Part shown: positions 6,876 to 8,930 of the stretch, in pieces
How the letters are laid out: each line of letters begins with the position of its first letter
How positions within the stretch are numbered: position 1 is the stretch's first letter
Assembly (NCBI GenBank): GCA_900553175.1
Contig: USCH01000042.1
Span: 1 to 8,930 of the forward strand
Source of the DNA: an uncultured Alistipes sp.
Lineage (GTDB): Bacteria; Bacteroidota; Bacteroidia; Bacteroidales; Rikenellaceae
Direction: 5' to 3'
DNA length: 8,930 nt
Made by a program: the position numbers and the translations under genes
Notes under the pieces: generated by a model
Told to the model about the DNA's origin: nothing
Seen by the model: only the letters and a program-made list of their open reading frames with translations
Databases searched by the model: none

Positions 6876-8018
6876 TCAGCAGTATTGCTCCACATCCTCC
6901 TCGACGATGCGGTCGCCCGAGAGGATCATGAGCCGCTCGACGGCGTTGCGCAGCTCGCGGATGTTGCCCGTCCAGGGCATGCGCACCAGCGCGTCGAGCG
7001 CTGCGGGGTCGATCGCCTTGGGCGCGAATCCGTATTCCGACGAGATCGTGCGGATGAAGTGGTCGACGAGTTCGGGGATGTCCCCGGCCCGGTCGCGCAG
7101 GGCCGGAACGCGGATCACCACCACGCCGATGCGGTGGTAGAGGTCCTCGCGGAAGCGTCCTTCGCGGATCTCCTCCTTCAGATTCTTGTTCGTGGCGGCG
7201 ATCACCCGCACGTTGACGTCGATGTCGCGGTCGCTGCCCACGCGGCTGATGCGGTTCTCCTGCAATGCGCGCAGCACCTTGGCCTGGGCGGCCAGCGACA
7301 TGTCGCCGATCTCGTCCATGAAGAGCGTGCCGCCGTCGGCCTGTTCGAACTTGCCCCGGCGCTGCTTGACGGCCGAAGTGAAGGCGCCGCGTTCGTGGCC
7401 GAAGAGTTCGCTCTCGATCAGTTCGGAGGGGATGGCGGCGCAGTTGACCTCGACGAACGGCGCTCCGGCGCGGGCGCTCTTGGCGTGGAGCCAGCGGGCC
7501 ACGAGCTCCTTGCCCGTGCCGTTTTCGCCCGTGATGAGCACGCGGGCCTCGCACGGGGCCACCTTGTCGATGAGCCGCCGCACCTGCTCGATGCGGGGCG
7601 ATGAGCCGATGATTTCGGCGACGGCTCCGGCGTGGGCGCGCCGGGCACGCCGGGGTGGGGCTACCGGGGAGGCCGGGGCGTTCGGGTCGCTGTCCGGAGC
7701 CTCCGTCGCCCGGCGGATCGACTCCAGCAGGCGGTTCATGTCGACGGGCCGGGTCAGGTAGTCGCGGGCTCCGTTGCGCACGGCCTCGACGGCCGAATCG
7801 ATCGACGGCTCCTTGGTCAGCACGATAAAAGGAATGCCTGCGTGCGGAACATGGCTGCCCGTGTCGGAAAGGATGATGTCGAAGGGGATGCGGCTGCACA
7901 GCTCCGAGGCAACGGTCTCGTTTTCGGCCGCTTCGGTCGAAAAACCCTCGTATTCGAGCCGTTCGCGCAGGTTGTTGCGCATGCTTTTCGAGTGATCCAG
8001 TATTAAAACCTTTGCCAT
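6876..8018 (-). CDS. Sigma-54-activator-like response regulator with degenerate receiver and no DNA-binding domain
   Basis: A 380-residue protein with three parts. Residues 1-105 are a receiver-like domain. Asp8 and Asp52 align with the CheY acidic and phospho-acceptor sites (both spacings 44), but the second acidic residue is His9, the switch Thr68 is only 16 residues after Asp52 instead of about 30, and the conserved Lys is Arg90. Residues 106-132 are a Pro/Ala/Arg-rich linker. Residues 135-375 are an AAA+ domain of the NtrC type: Walker A GENGTGKE at 164-171, the sigma-54-contact loop as GAFTSA at 211-216, Walker B GGTLFMDEIGD at 229-239, RVIAATN at 271-277, FREDLYHR at 289-296 and WTGNIRELRN at 349-358. 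The protein ends at EDVEQYC with no helix-turn-helix. HTH-less relatives exist in Bacteroidetes, from memory. No sensor kinase is adjacent. The ATG at 8018 fits the receiver start; a TTG nine bases upstream is less likely. Confidence 0.9.
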   Translation of the reverse strand: MAKVLILDHSKSMRNNLRERLEYEGFSTEAAENETVASELCSRIPFDIILSDTGSHVPHAGIPFIVLTKEPSIDSAVEAVRNGARDYLTRPVDMNRLLESIRRATEAPDSDPNAPASPVAPPRRARRAHAGAVAEIIGSSPRIEQVRRLIDKVAPCEARVLITGENGTGKELVARWLHAKSARAGAPFVEVNCAAIPSELIESELFGHERGAFTSAVKQRRGKFEQADGGTLFMDEIGDMSLAAQAKVLRALQENRISRVGSDRDIDVNVRVIAATNKNLKEEIREGRFREDLYHRIGVVVIRVPALRDRAGDIPELVDHFIRTISSEYGFAPKAIDPAALDALVRMPWTGNIRELRNAVERLMILSGDRIVEEDVEQYC

Positions 8019-8021
8019 AGC

Positions 8022-8051
8022 TTGCAATTCCTGAAATTTTATCTATTTTTG
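8022..8051 (+). promoter_or_regulatory. Candidate promoter reading towards the DUF4290 gene
   Basis: TATTTTTG at 8044-8051 is a full match to TAnnTTTG, with TTGC at 8022-8025, 18 bases upstream. Transcription would start near 8057 and give a leader of about 230 bases before the ATG at 8288. No better plus-strand match was found between 8052 and 8287. Confidence 0.5.
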
Positions 8052-8132
8052 CACGTCCGGATGTCGATTCCGTTGGTCGCGATACGGAGATTCCGGCCCG
8101 GGTTTTGCTCCCGCGTACCCGGGCAGCCGACC

Positions 8133-8140
8133 CAAAGATA
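8133..8140 (-). promoter_or_regulatory. Candidate -7 element for the response-regulator gene
   Basis: Minus strand TATCTTTG (8140-8133) fully matches TAnnTTTG. No TTG was found at the expected -33 distance, so the promoter may be weak or activator-dependent. The transcript would begin near 8127 with a leader of about 110 bases to the ATG at 8018. Confidence 0.4.
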
Positions 8141-8287
8141 GGACTTTTCGCCCTCCCGGGAGTTGCCGCGGCTTTTTGTGCGCCGAGGTGCCGGCTCCTG
8201 AAAATCACCGTGAATCGCTCCATCGCAAAAGCCTTGCCGGATCATCTTTACGACCGGAGGCGGTATGCGGGTGCCACAGACTTCATT

Positions 8288-8917
8288 ATGAGAAAGAATT
8301 ACAACTACAAGCGACGCAAGCTCTACCTGCCCGAATACGGGCGGCATATCCAGGAGATGATCGACTCGCTGTCGCTCATCGAGGACCGTCGCGAACGCAA
8401 CCGTCAGGCCCGGGCCGTCATCGCCGTGATGGGCAATCTTTTCCCGCTGCTGCGCGACACGGCCGACTATACCCACAAGCTGTGGGATCATCTTTTCATC
8501 ATGTCTGATTTCCAGTTGGATGTGGACTCTCCCTATCCCCGTCCCACGCGCGAGGAGCTGACCGTGACGCCCCACCGCATGCCCTACACCCAGTCGCGCA
8601 TCGCCTACAAGCATTACGGCAAGTATGTCGAGCGCATGATCGCTTCGCTCGGCGAGGTGCAGGACCCGCAGGCGGCGGCCCGCACGGTGGACAACCTGGC
8701 CCGTTACATGCGTTCGAAGAGCTACGAATACAACCAGGAGCACCCCAACAACGAGGTGATCGTAAAAGACATCAAGCGCATGTCCGGCGGTGCCATCGAA
8801 ATCGATGAAGTGGCCTTGAATAACATCCGAAGCGACTACAAACAGCACTTTCCATGTGGCCAGCGCCGAAAAGCTGGGCTGCGTTATCAAGCTGATCGCA
8901 TGGATGAAGCTTGGTAA
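8288..8917 (+). CDS. DUF4290 family protein with abnormal C-terminus
   Basis: Residues 1 to about 188 match the pattern of DUF4290 proteins as I recall them. There is LPEYGRHIQEMID at 14-26, then MGNLFPLLRD at 48-57, then HKLWDHLFIMSDF at 63-75. SRIAYKHYGKYVERMI follows at 103-118, and SGGAIEID at 166-173. The family is conserved in Bacteroidetes, about 200 residues, soluble and of unknown function. The start at 8288 (MRKNYNYKRRKLYLPEYG) fits the family; upstream in-frame codons from 8105 add unrelated residues. The last 21 residues (PCGQRRKAG... DEAW) do not look like the usual basic or Gln-rich tail. In another frame the same DNA from 8853 encodes a plausible piece of a different protein. 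The true 3' end is therefore probably lost at a junction near 8850, and the stop at 8917 may be accidental. Confidence 0.8.
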   Translation: MRKNYNYKRRKLYLPEYGRHIQEMIDSLSLIEDRRERNRQARAVIAVMGNLFPLLRDTADYTHKLWDHLFIMSDFQLDVDSPYPRPTREELTVTPHRMPYTQSRIAYKHYGKYVERMIASLGEVQDPQAAARTVDNLARYMRSKSYEYNQEHPNNEVIVKDIKRMSGGAIEIDEVALNNIRSDYKQHFPCGQRRKAGLRYQADRMDEAW

Positions 8918-8930
8918 GGACGGCAGCGTG
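8853..8930 (+). other. Out-of-frame coding-like segment resembling homoserine dehydrogenase (partial)
   Basis: Read in the frame starting at 8853, the sequence gives HVASAEKLGCVIKLIAWMK followed by LGKDGSV to the window end, with no stop. The pattern A-E-x-L-G-x-x-I-K-L-I-A followed by K-D-G-x-V is typical of the middle of homoserine dehydrogenase, in the region after the catalytic domain where family members read like AEELGYxIKLLA. The frame is closed by TGA at 8817-8819, so there is no room for the N-terminal part of such a protein. It is therefore a fragment joined to the DUF4290 gene, by rearrangement or by misassembly. Recognition is from memory over only 26 residues. Confidence 0.4.

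Noticed and set aside
6860..6882. Hairpin terminator between gph and the regulator gene
   Set aside because: Only five pairs (CTGCT/AGCAG) with a 13-base loop and no T-tract; too weak to call.

Overview
The window looks like chromosomal DNA from a GC-rich member of the Bacteroidales, most likely Alistipes-like (Rikenellaceae). Three things point there. Upstream regions carry Bacteroidetes-type promoters (a -33 TTG element about 19 bases before a -7 TAnnTTTG element) instead of TTGACA/TATAAT. Genes lack clear Shine-Dalgarno sequences. The proteins are Bacteroidetes types: FabI with an N-terminal FGALNEHSIAW motif, a DUF4492-cydA-cydB operon, and a DUF4290 protein. The assignment is from memory of these families and no search was run. 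I see no phage, IS, tRNA, rRNA or CRISPR feature.

Layout. 1-282 has no gene, only GC- and purine-rich sequence with a degenerate 30-base periodicity. fabI (+) follows its own promoter and converges on a minus-strand operon, DUF4492-cydA-cydB, with a strong hairpin terminator between the two 3' ends. A gene-free region of about 480 bases (4303-4781) holds two divergent promoters, one for the cyd operon and one for a plus-strand pair, an NhaC-type antiporter gene and a gph-type HAD phosphatase gene, which overlap by ATGA. The phosphatase gene converges, with a 7-base gap, on a minus-strand gene for a sigma-54-activator-like response regulator. That regulator diverges from a plus-strand DUF4290 gene at the right edge.

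How the genes work together. The cyd operon makes a cytochrome bd quinol oxidase (oxygen scavenging and microaerobic respiration) with a one-TM small protein that is translationally coupled to cydA. The antiporter handles Na+/H+ and possibly organic substrates, and gph is a housekeeping phosphatase. fabI serves fatty acid elongation. These units look like independent housekeeping neighbours and not one pathway.

The most unusual items are: (1) the response regulator, whose receiver domain has lost about 14 residues (helix alpha-3), the second acidic residue and the conserved lysine, whose AAA+ domain has GAFTSA in place of GAFTGA, and which has no DNA-binding domain; (2) the right edge, where the DUF4290 reading frame runs into a short segment that, in another frame, resembles part of homoserine dehydrogenase, suggesting a chimeric or rearranged junction. 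I found no clearly new multi-gene system.
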